Of a stretch of 18,376 bases of DNA, positions 1 through 8,601 are shown one piece after another. How positions within the stretch are numbered: position 1 is the first letter of the stretch; the number at the start of each line of letters is the position of its first letter. Origin of the DNA: Bdellovibrionales bacterium (GTDB taxonomy: Bacteria; Bdellovibrionota; JAFGOL01); the NCBI GenBank assembly GCA_022710165.1, contig JAKLHL010000006.1:1-18376 (forward strand). The letters are read 5' to 3'. The translations under genes were made by a program, and so were the position numbers. The notes beneath the pieces are model-generated. The model was not told the origin of the DNA. It ran no database searches and worked only from the letters and a program-made list of their open reading frames with translations.

Positions 1-463
1 TGGCTTCTTTTATTTTTCTGGAAAGTTTTTTCTCGTTGCTGAGCAAAAGGCTTCTTGCCACCTGCTGGGTTATAGTACTTCCTCCCTGCGAGAAATGACC
101 GCTCTTAAAGTTAACTATCATGGCCCTCATTACGCCGGTAAAATCTATTCCCTTATGTTCAAAGAACTTCCCATCTTCCGACGCCACGAAAGCATTGATA
201 ACAACTTTCGGCATTTTCTCGTAAGGAATGATGTCCCTCTTTTCCCTGTAGAACTCGCCTATCTTTACATTATTCCTATCGTAAACCGTGCTCACCACCC
301 TTGGCTTATAGTCCTTTACAGTTATTATCTTTGGAAGGTTCTTGGAGTAATGAAGGTAAAGGCCCATCCCGAACAGTATCGAGAACACCATAAAGAACAC
401 AAAAGATATCACGACTATTTTGAACAACAGCACAAACAAGCTCTTTTTTTTCTTTTTCTTCAA
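1..463 (-). CDS. Class A penicillin-binding protein (PBP1A-type), 5' part only
   Basis: This is the first ~154 codons of a bifunctional peptidoglycan glycosyltransferase/transpeptidase; the rest lies beyond the left window edge. The N-terminus is a lysine-rich cytoplasmic tail (KKKKKK) followed by one long hydrophobic segment, as expected of an inner-membrane anchor. After it come family-51 glycosyltransferase signatures: a segment reading ASEDGKFFEHKGID, which carries the catalytic Glu of the EDxxFxxHxG motif, and then GGSTITQQVARSLLL. The start is TTG at 463: an in-frame TAG at 478-476 (also the alaS stop) rules out any upstream start, and AGGAG at 473-477 sits 9 nt away. The gene lies 12 bp after alaS, so the two are probably cotranscribed. 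The transpeptidase domain cannot be seen, so PBP1A versus another class A member rests on the N-terminus alone. Confidence 0.93.
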   Translation of the reverse strand, partial: MKKKKKKSLFVLLFKIVVISFVFFMVFSILFGMGLYLHYSKNLPKIITVKDYKPRVVSTVYDRNNVKIGEFYREKRDIIPYEKMPKVVINAFVASEDGKFFEHKGIDFTGVMRAMIVNFKSGHFSQGGSTITQQVARSLLLSNEKKLSRKIKEA

Positions 464-475
464 AACACAAGACTC

Positions 476-3118
476 CTATTTCTTGGATATAAAGTCCTTT
501 ATATCCTCTTTCATGACCTTAAGTTTTTGATGGTCAGAGCCTCCGCCCTGGACATATTCAGGATTACCACCGCCTTTGCCTCCAGCGTTGGACACTATAT
601 ATTTCATTATCTCAGAAGCAGGTACTTTTGTAGAACCGCTCTTTGACACGCTAACAACCACAGAGCTTTTACCCTCGACTTCTGAGAACAGTACACTGAT
701 ATCTGAACCCTTTGATTTAAGATACTCTGCATGTTCCCTGAGATCCTTTGCAGATGATCCAGTAAGATCAGCAAAAACGAATTTGAGGCCATTTATCACA
801 TCAGCACAAATAACCGCTTCATCCAATATTACTTTCGCTGAAGAAGACTTAAGATCGTCGTAGTCCTTTCTTAGTTGTTTGTATTCCAAGAGTACCTGCT
901 TGGTCTTTTCCAACAATTCATGATCAGCACATCTAAGCTCGGTACAAGTCTCCTTAACGGAACGTGATGTCTGGCTTAGCTCCTGATATGCGTTAAAGGA
1001 TGTTGTGGCCCTTATCCTTCTTATTCCGGCGCCAGTGCTTTCCTCTGCCAATATCTTGAATATACCTATCTCTGAAGTGTTCTTGACGTGAGTTCCACCG
1101 CAAAGCTCTACGCTCTCTTCACCGACCATAACGACCCTTACCTTATCACCATATTTTTCATCAAACAGCGCCATTGCACCGTCATTAACTGCATCCTTAT
1201 AGTTCTTATACTCAAAATCAACTTCCTCTCCCCTGAGTATCCAAAGGTTTAGTTCTTGTTCTATTTCTTGAAGCTGGTCATTCGAGACCTTTTCATAATG
1301 GCTGAAGTCAAAAGTAAAGAACTCATTATTTACTAATGAGCCGGATTGCTTGACGTGATCACCAAGTTTTTTCCTTAACAAGTTGTGGAGCATATGTGTG
1401 GCGGTGTGGTTCCTTTCGGTAAGTTTTCTCGTGTCAGAGGATATCCTAAGCTCGCAATCCTTCCCCTTGCTTATGGTACCGCTGACGTTATCAACAAGGT
1501 GTAAATGTATCCCGCCCACAGGTTTCTGCACGGTGACTACGTCGGCTGCTTTAACGCCATTAACAAAGATCTCTCCCGTGTCGGCTGTTTGTCCTCCCGA
1601 TTCAGCGTAGAAAGGTGTCCTGTCGAACACTAAAACCGCCTTTTCACCCTTGCTTACGCTTTCAGACAAAGCACCACCCTTAACTATGGCTACACACTTA
1701 GACTTTGAAGCATATGCCTCGTAGCCGGTAAATTCTGAACTTATCGATGCAAAATCTTTCTTGATAACTTCTATGTCTGCTTCACTTATATGCGACGACA
1801 CGGCAGAACACTTTGTCCTTGCGTCCCTTGCCATCTTGCGTTGTTTTTCCATTTCCTCATTAAAGCCTTTCTCGTCCACAGAAACATCCCTTTCCCTGCA
1901 TATGAGCTGTGTAAGATCTAAAGGGAAACCAAAAGTATCATAAAGCTTGAACGCTGTTTGCCCGCTTAGAATGCCCTTAGCGCTCACGCCAGAAAGCTCT
2001 TTTTCTAAGAGCCCAAGCCCCTTATCAAGGGTCTCGTAGAACTTTTCTTCTTCGGTCTTGAGTATTTTATCTATTTCCTTTTTGGACTTTTTCAACTCCG
2101 GATATGCATCACCCATAAGGTCACAGACAACTGATATTTTTCCATGAAGGAACGGTGAATTAAACCCAATAACCTTCCCGTGCCTAATTGCTCGTCTTAT
2201 TATCCTTCTAAGCACATAACCTGCTCCTTCGTTAGAAGGAAAGCACCCATCACTTATCAAGAAAGCTATGCTCCTTAAATGATCTGCTATCGCATTATAA
2301 GACGCCTCGTGGTGTTTATCCTTTGGAGCTATCGGAGCATCTTTCTGTATCTCTTTTTTTATGTCTTTAAACAAATCTATATCATAGTTGCTTGCTACAC
2401 CCTGCATTACAGCGGTCAGTCTTTCTAGGCCAGCACCTGTATCTATGCTTGGTTTAGGAAGTTTGGTCATCTTACCTTTTTCATCCCTGTTGAACTGCAT
2501 GAACACAAGGTTCCATATCTCTACATAACGATCGCAATCACATCCAACCGTGCAGTTTGGTTTACCACAGCCATGATCAGCACCGTGATCATAATATATT
2601 TCAGAACAAGGTCCGCAAGGGCCTGTGTCGCCCATCGACCAGAAATTATCCTTTTCCCCCATCTTGAATATTCTTTCTTTTGCTATCCCTATTTTCTTGT
2701 TCCATATCTCGTAGGCCTCATCGTCATCTTTGTAGACAGTAATATAAAGTTTATCCTTTGGAATACCGTACACATCGGTCAAAAGCTCCCAAGCGAACTT
2801 TATAGCGTCGTCCTTGAAATAATCACCAAATGAGAAATTGCCGAGCATCTCAAAAAAAGTATGGTGTCTGTAAGTAAAACCGACGTTCTCAAGGTCGTTA
2901 TGCTTACCGCCCGCCCTAACGCATTTCTGGCAGGACGCAGCACGCCTATAATCTCTTGTGTCCATTCCAAGGAAAACGTCCTTGAACTGGTTCATGCCGG
3001 CATTAGTGAAAAGAAGTGTTGGATCTTTCTTAGGTATAAGATTAGAGCTTGGAACTACTGTGTGTCCCTTGCCTTTAAAATAGTCCAAGAACAGATTACG
3101 AACTTCATTGATCTTCAA
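476..3118 (-). CDS. alaS: Alanine--tRNA ligase
   Basis: Charges tRNA-Ala with alanine in the cytoplasm and hydrolyses mischarged Ser/Gly-tRNA-Ala. At 880 residues it is of normal family length. The class II catalytic core fills the first ~240 residues (LFTNAGMNQFKDVFLG, then RHHTFFEMLGNFSFGDYFK). The editing domain carries the zinc ligand sets H571-x3-H575 (HTATH) and C673-x3-H677 (CGGTH). The C-Ala domain closes with a glycine-rich GGKGGGNPEYVQGGG segment. The start is TTG at 3118: there are in-frame stops just upstream, and GGAGG at 3128-3132 sits 9 nt before it. The start overlaps the recX stop by 14 bp, which implies translational coupling. A Cys/Asp-rich insert (GADHGCGKPNCTVGCDCD, starting near residue 180) sits in the catalytic half; such inserts occur in some AlaRS enzymes and may bind a metal. 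Confidence 0.98.
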   Translation of the reverse strand: MKINEVRNLFLDYFKGKGHTVVPSSNLIPKKDPTLLFTNAGMNQFKDVFLGMDTRDYRRAASCQKCVRAGGKHNDLENVGFTYRHHTFFEMLGNFSFGDYFKDDAIKFAWELLTDVYGIPKDKLYITVYKDDDEAYEIWNKKIGIAKERIFKMGEKDNFWSMGDTGPCGPCSEIYYDHGADHGCGKPNCTVGCDCDRYVEIWNLVFMQFNRDEKGKMTKLPKPSIDTGAGLERLTAVMQGVASNYDIDLFKDIKKEIQKDAPIAPKDKHHEASYNAIADHLRSIAFLISDGCFPSNEGAGYVLRRIIRRAIRHGKVIGFNSPFLHGKISVVCDLMGDAYPELKKSKKEIDKILKTEEEKFYETLDKGLGLLEKELSGVSAKGILSGQTAFKLYDTFGFPLDLTQLICRERDVSVDEKGFNEEMEKQRKMARDARTKCSAVSSHISEADIEVIKKDFASISSEFTGYEAYASKSKCVAIVKGGALSESVSKGEKAVLVFDRTPFYAESGGQTADTGEIFVNGVKAADVVTVQKPVGGIHLHLVDNVSGTISKGKDCELRISSDTRKLTERNHTATHMLHNLLRKKLGDHVKQSGSLVNNEFFTFDFSHYEKVSNDQLQEIEQELNLWILRGEEVDFEYKNYKDAVNDGAMALFDEKYGDKVRVVMVGEESVELCGGTHVKNTSEIGIFKILAEESTGAGIRRIRATTSFNAYQELSQTSRSVKETCTELRCADHELLEKTKQVLLEYKQLRKDYDDLKSSSAKVILDEAVICADVINGLKFVFADLTGSSAKDLREHAEYLKSKGSDISVLFSEVEGKSSVVVSVSKSGSTKVPASEIMKYIVSNAGGKGGGNPEYVQGGGSDHQKLKVMKEDIKDFISKK

Positions 3119-3569
3119 CCCTTATTACCTCCCGAATCCGATCCCAGCCAAACCCCCTTCGCACAAGAAAGTCGTAAGCCTTTTTTACTTCCTTTATGTC
3201 TTTGAGGTTAAACTTCTTCTTCTCCAAAAGGTATCTTATATTCGCTATTTCGTCATTTTCAAGAAAAAAAGACCCTGCCATACTCTCGGCGTCAGACTTG
3301 GCCACACCCTTACCCACAAGCCTTCTTACAGCCTCGTTTTTGCCAAAACGCTTACGCTTAAGTTCCTCTAGATACAAAAGGGCGCGGTCACCATCGTCAA
3401 GATAACCGCGCCCTTTAAAATCCTTTATAAGTTCATCGACCTTCTGCTCTTCATACCCCTTCTTGATGAGCTTTGTCCTAAGCTCCTCGCTAAAATGGGG
3501 TCTTGCAGCCAAAAGATCTGCAGCCCTTCTGGGGAGACTCTCCTCAGTTGGTCTTTGTTTCTTCGGCAT
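3105..3569 (-). CDS. recX: Regulatory protein RecX
   Basis: RecX-family modulator that binds RecA filaments and limits their extension and ATPase activity. It is small, basic and all-helical, with the three-helix repeats typical of the family (for example RAADLLAARPHFSEELRTKL, then a second repeat containing KGRGYLDDGDRALLYLEELKR). The reading frame is open up to 3641, but that start would lie ~98 bp inside recA. The ATG at 3569 (MPKKQRP) gives 154 residues, begins just before the conserved region and overlaps recA by only 26 bp, so I prefer it. The TGA stop overlaps the alaS TTG start by 14 bp. The recA-recX order is common in bacteria and coupled translation would keep RecX below RecA. The exact start is uncertain. 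Confidence 0.9.
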   Translation of the reverse strand: MPKKQRPTEESLPRRAADLLAARPHFSEELRTKLIKKGYEEQKVDELIKDFKGRGYLDDGDRALLYLEELKRKRFGKNEAVRRLVGKGVAKSDAESMAGSFFLENDEIANIRYLLEKKKFNLKDIKEVKKAYDFLVRRGFGWDRIREVIRVEDQ

Positions 3570-4668
3570 TGGCCTTTTTATGGGTTCCCTTTCCAGTGGC
3601 AACAGGCTTTTCGTCTCTGGTCGTTGTCGCCTGTTTATCAACAGGAAGTTTTACACCATAGTGAGCAAGTATCTTTCTCTCTATTTCTTTTGCCATGTCA
3701 GGATGATCCTTTAGGTAAGTCTCTACGTTTTCCTTACCTTGGCCGATACGTTCACCGTTATAAGAGAACCATGATCCGCTCTTATCTATTATATTGGCAT
3801 TAACGCCGCAATCCAGGATCTCTCCAGTCTTTGATATACCCTTTCCGTAGATTATATCGAACTCTACTTCTTTGAATGGAGGAGCCATCTTGTTCTTAAC
3901 TATCTTAACCCTGGTCCTGCTGCCTACAGTGTTCTCTCCTTCTTTTATCGCTCCTATCCTTCTTATATCCAACCTTACAGAAGAGTAGAACTTTAGCGCA
4001 TTACCACCGGTCGTTGTTTCTGGGTTACCGAACATAACGCCTATCTTCATTCTTATCTGGTTTATGAATATAACGATGCTCTTTGATCTGCTGATACTTC
4101 CTGTCAATTTTCTTAGAGCCTGTGACATAAGTCTTGCTTGAAGGCCCATGTGAGAGTCACCCATATCACCCTCTATCTCTGCCTTAGGGACAAGAGCAGC
4201 AACAGAGTCAACAACAAGGATGTCTATAGATCCTGATCTCACAAGAGTATCTGTTATCTCTAACGCTTGCTCTCCGCTGTCTGGCTGAGATATCAAGAGA
4301 TTATCAGTATCAACACCTAACTTTGCAGCATAATTTACGTCTAGAGCATGCTCAGCATCCACGAAAGCGACAACGCCTCCGTTCCTCTGGGCTTCAGCTA
4401 TCATATGAAGGGCTAATGTTGTTTTACCAGACGCTTCAGGTCCGTATACTTCTACGATCCTTCCTCTTGGTATACCACCAACTCCCAAGCCTATATCAAG
4501 ACCAAGTGAGCCAGTAGGAATAACCTCTATTGTTCTATCTACCTTGTCCTCGTCTCCAAGCCTCATGATGGAGCCTTTCCCAAACTGCTTCTCTATAGAA
4601 GAAACAGCAAGTTCTAGGGCTTTCTTTTTGTCCTGAACGGTCATACTGTTTGTGTCTGCAATACCCAT
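3544..4668 (-). CDS. recA: Recombinase RecA
   Basis: DNA-dependent ATPase that forms filaments on single-stranded DNA, drives strand exchange and triggers LexA-type autocleavage. At 374 residues it has normal length with a slightly long tail. The Walker A motif GPEASGKTT is at residues 76-84 and a Walker B-type strand reads IDILVVDSVAAL. The L1 (MGLQARLMSQALRKL) and L2 (IGVMFGNPETTTGGNALKF) DNA-binding loops are intact. The C-terminal tail is a mix of charged and Thr residues rather than the strongly acidic tail of E. coli RecA. The ATG is set by a strong AGGAGGGG at about 4672-4680. I found no SOS box of either the CTG-N10-CAG or the GAAC-N4-GTTC type in the 46 bp between recA and pgpA or just beyond it, so LexA control is not evident here. 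Confidence 0.99.
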   Translation of the reverse strand: MGIADTNSMTVQDKKKALELAVSSIEKQFGKGSIMRLGDEDKVDRTIEVIPTGSLGLDIGLGVGGIPRGRIVEVYGPEASGKTTLALHMIAEAQRNGGVVAFVDAEHALDVNYAAKLGVDTDNLLISQPDSGEQALEITDTLVRSGSIDILVVDSVAALVPKAEIEGDMGDSHMGLQARLMSQALRKLTGSISRSKSIVIFINQIRMKIGVMFGNPETTTGGNALKFYSSVRLDIRRIGAIKEGENTVGSRTRVKIVKNKMAPPFKEVEFDIIYGKGISKTGEILDCGVNANIIDKSGSWFSYNGERIGQGKENVETYLKDHPDMAKEIERKILAHYGVKLPVDKQATTTRDEKPVATGKGTHKKANAEETKTN

Positions 4669-4714
4669 AATCCCCTCCTATTTTTATTCGTTTATAGCCA
4701 TTATTAAACCAAAC

Positions 4715-5170
4715 CTAGCCGACAAAAAATGACAGAACCCTTAAAACCAAGAAACCATAAACACCAGCCATCACATCATCCATCACAACGCCTGCTCCAC
4801 CATAAAGTCTTTCTAATCTTTTAACAGGCCAAGGCTTAAAGATATCAAAAAGTCTGAAAAGGGCAAACCCTAAAAACCCTATAAACAGGCTATTTCCAGC
4901 AAAAAACATGGTAACAAGATACCCACAAACCTCATCAATGACTATGTGCTGACTATCCTTGACCTGATACACACGCTCAGCCAAAGTTGCGATATAACAG
5001 GATAAAGCTATTAAAGAGACTGTTACCACCAAATACCAAAAAGGGTCCATCCCTCTTAATAAGCCTGCCCAGATGAAAAAAGCACCAAGGGTCCCAAAAG
5101 TCCCAGGAGCAACTGGCATGTAACCAAGTCCAAAAACCGAAACATAGGTCTTTATAAAGAATCTTTTCAT
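4715..5170 (-). CDS. pgpA: Phosphatidylglycerophosphatase A
   Basis: Integral membrane enzyme that removes the phosphate from phosphatidylglycerol-phosphate, the last step of phosphatidylglycerol synthesis. The 151-residue protein has the family signatures: GYMPVAPGTFGT at about 16-27, the acidic pair D79-E80 in VIDEVCG, FRLFDIFKPWP around 105-115, and GGAGVVMDDVMAG with D131-D132 near the C-terminus. These Asp/Glu residues are the presumed Mg-binding active site. There are three to four hydrophobic segments. The frame is open for 12 more codons upstream, but ATG 5170 has AGGAG at 5176-5180 at good spacing and begins right at the conserved domain. It sits between the FHA gene and recA, as pgpA does in several lineages with a pgpA-(cinA)-recA order; cinA is absent here. 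Confidence 0.95.
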   Translation of the reverse strand: MKRFFIKTYVSVFGLGYMPVAPGTFGTLGAFFIWAGLLRGMDPFWYLVVTVSLIALSCYIATLAERVYQVKDSQHIVIDEVCGYLVTMFFAGNSLFIGFLGFALFRLFDIFKPWPVKRLERLYGGAGVVMDDVMAGVYGFLVLRVLSFFVG

Positions 5171-5234
5171 AACATCTCCTAATGTGCAGGGTAGAGACCA
5201 GCCCAAAACAGCTATATTGTCCTAATAGGTCTGT

Positions 5235-6110
5235 CTAAAAATCTTCCGGTTTGCATGAAAAGCTAAGAGCTGTATCTCCAAGTCTAACGACATCGTCTTC
5301 TCTAAAAGTAGCCATCTGCACTCTTTGATCATTTATAAAAGTACCGTTCTGACTCCCGACATCTTTTATTTTGAATATACCACGTCCAGCAAGCTCGATA
5401 ATTGCATGCTCTCTTGAAACGCTCTTGTCCTTCAACCAAAGGTCTTTTGTTCTTCCAACCACAATGCTTTTTTTATAAAAGTCAAAGCTCTCACCTTCGT
5501 CCTGGCCTGCGAGTATCTTAACGCTGAACAAATACCCGTCCACCATGTTCTGTGTTGGCAAGTCCTCACTGCTCAGTTTTGTCGCCTCAGAAAGTAATTC
5601 CACAAAAACATCATGGCCTTTGTCACCGACACTGTAAGGTGACTGTACCCTTAGGTCTGGTTCAAATATTATCTTTTCGTCCAAAACTTTGGCTAATTTT
5701 TTAAAGTCATGAGTGGACTTGGAATATTGAGAAGGCGTTTTGCCTACAAAGGTCCTTGCGTCAGAGATGTTCTCTTCTGCTATAGAGGCTAAGAATACGG
5801 TTGTCCCTATCCTAAGTTTATCATTATTAGCTATAAGGGCCTTGGATGCCCTTCTGCCATTAACATATATACCGTTGGTACTCCCAAGGTCTTGGGCTAT
5901 TAATTCACCGGACATGACCGTAAGACTTGCGTGCAATTTTGATGCTTCAGGGTCGTTAAGAAAAACGGCTTGTCTTCTATCTATGTTGTCAGGGATACCA
6001 CCTGGAGGCACTCTTCTCACCTCATAGCGTTTGCCATCCTCCAGCTCAAAAATGGTCCCAGAGTTATTGCCGTCTATTATCTTTAAACTTATTTTCTTGG
6101 CCAATTCCAC
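5235..6110 (-). CDS. Protein with two FHA domains
   Basis: Cytoplasmic 291-residue protein with two forkhead-associated domains, which bind phosphothreonine peptides. FHA1 spans roughly residues 20-110, with SKLH at 57-60 and LGSTNGIYVNG at 75-85. FHA2 spans roughly 196-287, with VGR at 218-220, SREH at 232-235 and VGSQNGTFIND at 251-261. FHA2 has all the classic phosphopeptide contacts; FHA1 lacks a clean Gly-Arg loop (it reads VRRVPPGG), so its binding may differ. The ~90-residue linker is hydrophilic and unrecognised. No kinase or phosphatase is adjacent, so the partner is unknown. The only in-frame start before a stop is GTG 6110; its only Shine-Dalgarno candidate is GGGGG, and both start and SD lie in a 10-bp hairpin (see separate entry). 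No function beyond phospho-signalling scaffold can be claimed. Confidence 0.93.
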   Translation of the reverse strand: MELAKKISLKIIDGNNSGTIFELEDGKRYEVRRVPPGGIPDNIDRRQAVFLNDPEASKLHASLTVMSGELIAQDLGSTNGIYVNGRRASKALIANNDKLRIGTTVFLASIAEENISDARTFVGKTPSQYSKSTHDFKKLAKVLDEKIIFEPDLRVQSPYSVGDKGHDVFVELLSEATKLSSEDLPTQNMVDGYLFSVKILAGQDEGESFDFYKKSIVVGRTKDLWLKDKSVSREHAIIELAGRGIFKIKDVGSQNGTFINDQRVQMATFREDDVVRLGDTALSFSCKPEDF

Positions 6111-6131
6111 AAGCCCCCAGACTTGTGGAAT
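6104..6131 (-). promoter_or_regulatory. Perfect 10-bp hairpin enclosing the GTG start of the FHA gene
   Basis: Read on the minus strand, ATTCCACAAG (6131-6122) is followed by an 8-nt loop TCTGGGGG (6121-6114) and the exact complement CTTGTGGAAT (6113-6104). The G-rich SD candidate is in the loop and the GTG start (6110-6108) is in the 3' arm. There is no T-run after it, so it is not an intrinsic terminator for lon. The structure is certain at sequence level; the proposal that it limits translation initiation is inference. Confidence 0.55.
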
Positions 6132-6170
6132 GATTTTAATTTAGTTAAACAGTGTCGTCAAACCATATTA

Positions 6171-8540
6171 TCACGCCACCGCTTTTACTTGTTTTTTTGA
6201 GCCTTTAAAGAATTCCACAGACTCAACTTTCTTCGAAAGAAGCGCAGCGTCTATAACATCTTCCACCCTTTCTGCGAACATGAACTTTATCTTCTTCTTG
6301 TACTCAGCCGGGATGTTAACAAGGTCCTTTCTGTTGGCGTCTGGGGCTATGACGATCTTTATACCTGCCCTTAAAGCTGCAAGTGCTTTTTCTTTCAATC
6401 CACCAATTGGGAGCACCTTTCCAGACAGGCTTATCTCTCCGGTCATGGCCACATCCTTAGAGACTGGCCTGCCTGTTATATGAGAGATTATCGCTGTAGC
6501 TATAGCTATACCGGCAGATGGTCCATCCTTTGGAACAGCCCCGGATGGGAAGTGCACATGTATCTCGTTGTTCTGGAAATATTCGTCTGCAATACCATAC
6601 TGCTGTGCCATCGTCTTAACATAGCTTAATGCCGTAGAAGCCGATTCTTTCATTACGTCGCCAAGGTTACCGGTCAGCTTTAACCCAGAGCCTTTTGAAG
6701 AAGCTACTTCTATCATCAGTATCTCTCCGCCGAACTGTGTCCATGCAAGACCAGTTGATATACCTATCTCGTCGCTCTTATTCTTCTCTTCAGATAGATA
6801 AAGAGGACAGCCAAGATATTTCTCGACAAGCTGTGGAGTAAGTTTTCTTGGGAACTCTTTTCCTGTAGCAACAAGTTTGGCGAGTTTTCTGCAAGTCTTG
6901 CCTATAAGCCTCTCAAGGGTCCTTACACCGGCTTCCCTTGTGTACTCAGTTATTATTTTCATAATAACCTTATCGTTGAACTTTATGTCCTTATCGTCCA
7001 TCCCGTTCTCTTTAAGCTGTTTTGGTATGAGGTGTCTGTGTGCGATCTTTATCTTTTCCTCAGAAGTGTAACCTGCAAGATTTATGGTTTCCATCCTGTC
7101 CCTTAACGCCGGAGGAATGGTATCAGACAAGTTGGCGGTCGCTATGAACATAACATTCGTAAGATCGAAAGGAAGGTTCATATAATGATCCCTGAAAGAG
7201 AAATTCTGTTCAGGATCCAAAACCTCTAACAACGCCGAACTTGGGTCACCCTTAAAATCTGCGCCAAGTTTATCTATCTCGTCCAGGACGAATACAGGGT
7301 TACTTGTGCCGGCCTGTTTCAAACTTTGTATTATCTTGCCAGGCATAGCACCCACGTACGTCCTTCTGTGTCCTCTTATCTCAGCCTCGTCCTTCACACC
7401 GCCCAGGGATATCCTTATGAATTTTCTTCCAAGCGCTCTAGCGATTGATTTACCAAGAGATGTTTTGCCAACACCAGGTGCTCCAACGAAGCAAAGTATA
7501 GGTCCCTTTATTTTTTTGTTAAGCTTGGCTACAGCAAGATGTTCCACTATCCTTTCCTTTATTTCCTCAAGGTCATAATGATCTTCGTCCAAGATCTCCT
7601 TTGCATGTTCAAGGTCCATGTTGTCTTCGGTCCTTGCCATCCAAGGTGTCTCTATTATCCATTCAAGATATGTCCTTAGTACTGCAGATTCACTTGCATC
7701 TGGATGCATCCTCTCAAGCCTTTCAAGTTGCTTGAAAGCTTCCTTCTTTATCTCTTCCGGTAATTCTATCTCGGTGAGCCTTTTTCTTAGATCACTCATG
7801 TCGTCCGTTTTTATATCGCCATCCCCAAGTTCAGATTTTATGGCCTTCATCTGCTCTTTTAAGAAATACTCTTTTTGTGCCCTTACCATTTCATCTTTCG
7901 CCATATTGTTTATCTTGTTCTGGATGGTTATTATCTCCACTTCCCTCGTAAGGTGCTCGTGGACCTTGTATAGTTTTTTAAGAGGATCGGAGACCTCTAG
8001 TATCTCCTGGGCGTCATTAACACCGAGACCTATGTTGGCCGCGATGATATCAGCTATTTTGCTAACATCTTTTATCTCGTCCATTACAACAAGGATGTCC
8101 GGCGATAAAAGTTTCCCCATCGCCACTATTTTCTCCAGCTGTTCCCTTATGCTCCTCATAAGAGCAGAAGCTTCTGGGGTGCCGGAATCCATCTCTGCTT
8201 CTTCTATATGCTCTATCTGTACTTTAAAGAAAGGATCTGTTTGTTCGAAAGCTTTTATCTTTCCCTTGCTCATTCCTTGAATAAGGACCTTTGCTCTCCC
8301 ATCAGGAAGTTTCTTCATCCTTACTATCATTGCTACGGTGCCGACCTCATATATTTGTTCCGGTCCTGGTGCTTCTTCTAACATATCTTTTTGTGTTGAT
8401 AGAAAAACTATCCTATTACCTGCCAGTGCCTCTTCCACTGCCTTTATAGAATTGTCCCTGCCCACAAAAAGCGGAAGTATCATGTACGGGAAAACGACGA
8501 TGTCTCTGACTGGCAACAATGGCATCACTGTAGTACTCAT
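6171..8540 (-). CDS. lon: ATP-dependent protease Lon
   Basis: Hexameric cytosolic AAA+ serine protease that degrades misfolded and short-lived regulatory proteins. At 789 residues it has the full bacterial LonA architecture: an N-terminal substrate domain (about 1-200, beginning LPLLPVRDIVVFPYMILPLFVGR-like), a coiled-coil helical segment, the AAA+ module with Walker A GAPGVGKT at 353-360 and Walker B VFVLDEID at 416-423, and the protease domain with catalytic S675 in KDGPSAG and K718 in IGGLKEK. The serine-lysine spacing of 43 matches E. coli S679/K722. ATG 8540 is preceded by GGAGG at 8548-8552. It is separated from the dksA-like gene by 168 bp that contain two inverted repeats, so it probably has its own promoter. 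Lon is a classic heat-shock gene, which fits the nearby grpE-dnaK-dnaJ operon. Confidence 0.99.
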   Translation of the reverse strand: MSTTVMPLLPVRDIVVFPYMILPLFVGRDNSIKAVEEALAGNRIVFLSTQKDMLEEAPGPEQIYEVGTVAMIVRMKKLPDGRAKVLIQGMSKGKIKAFEQTDPFFKVQIEHIEEAEMDSGTPEASALMRSIREQLEKIVAMGKLLSPDILVVMDEIKDVSKIADIIAANIGLGVNDAQEILEVSDPLKKLYKVHEHLTREVEIITIQNKINNMAKDEMVRAQKEYFLKEQMKAIKSELGDGDIKTDDMSDLRKRLTEIELPEEIKKEAFKQLERLERMHPDASESAVLRTYLEWIIETPWMARTEDNMDLEHAKEILDEDHYDLEEIKERIVEHLAVAKLNKKIKGPILCFVGAPGVGKTSLGKSIARALGRKFIRISLGGVKDEAEIRGHRRTYVGAMPGKIIQSLKQAGTSNPVFVLDEIDKLGADFKGDPSSALLEVLDPEQNFSFRDHYMNLPFDLTNVMFIATANLSDTIPPALRDRMETINLAGYTSEEKIKIAHRHLIPKQLKENGMDDKDIKFNDKVIMKIITEYTREAGVRTLERLIGKTCRKLAKLVATGKEFPRKLTPQLVEKYLGCPLYLSEEKNKSDEIGISTGLAWTQFGGEILMIEVASSKGSGLKLTGNLGDVMKESASTALSYVKTMAQQYGIADEYFQNNEIHVHFPSGAVPKDGPSAGIAIATAIISHITGRPVSKDVAMTGEISLSGKVLPIGGLKEKALAALRAGIKIVIAPDANRKDLVNIPAEYKKKIKFMFAERVEDVIDAALLSKKVESVEFFKGSKKQVKAVA

Positions 8541-8550
8541 GGGTTAACCT

Positions 8551-8576
8551 CCAATAGATAGCTCTACATCTATTGG
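8551..8576 (-). promoter_or_regulatory. Hairpin at the lon Shine-Dalgarno (candidate RNA thermometer)
   Basis: On the minus strand CCAATAGAT (8576-8568), an 8-nt loop (8567-8560) and the perfect complement ATCTATTGG (8559-8551) form a 9-bp stem. The last two G of the stem are the first two of the GGAGG ribosome-binding site (8552-8548), and ATG follows 7 nt later. The stem is mostly A-U, with three G-C pairs, so it would be only moderately stable. There is no T-run. Because lon is a heat-shock gene, melting on heating is an attractive but untested reading; a DNA operator is the alternative. Confidence 0.5.
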
Positions 8577-8601
8577 TACTTTTCGGAATAAAAACGTGAA
8601 A

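Noticed and set aside
468..485. CAAGA/TCTTG hairpin with the PBP1A gene SD in its loop
   Set aside because: Only 5 bp and it leaves the SD exposed; too weak to group with the four strong cases.
95..646. 183-codon plus-strand frame at the left end
   Set aside because: Lies opposite the PBP1A gene and alaS 3' end, which have clear family signatures.
4669..4760. SOS box upstream of recA
   Set aside because: Neither the CTG-N10-CAG nor the GAAC-N4-GTTC type was found on reading the region.
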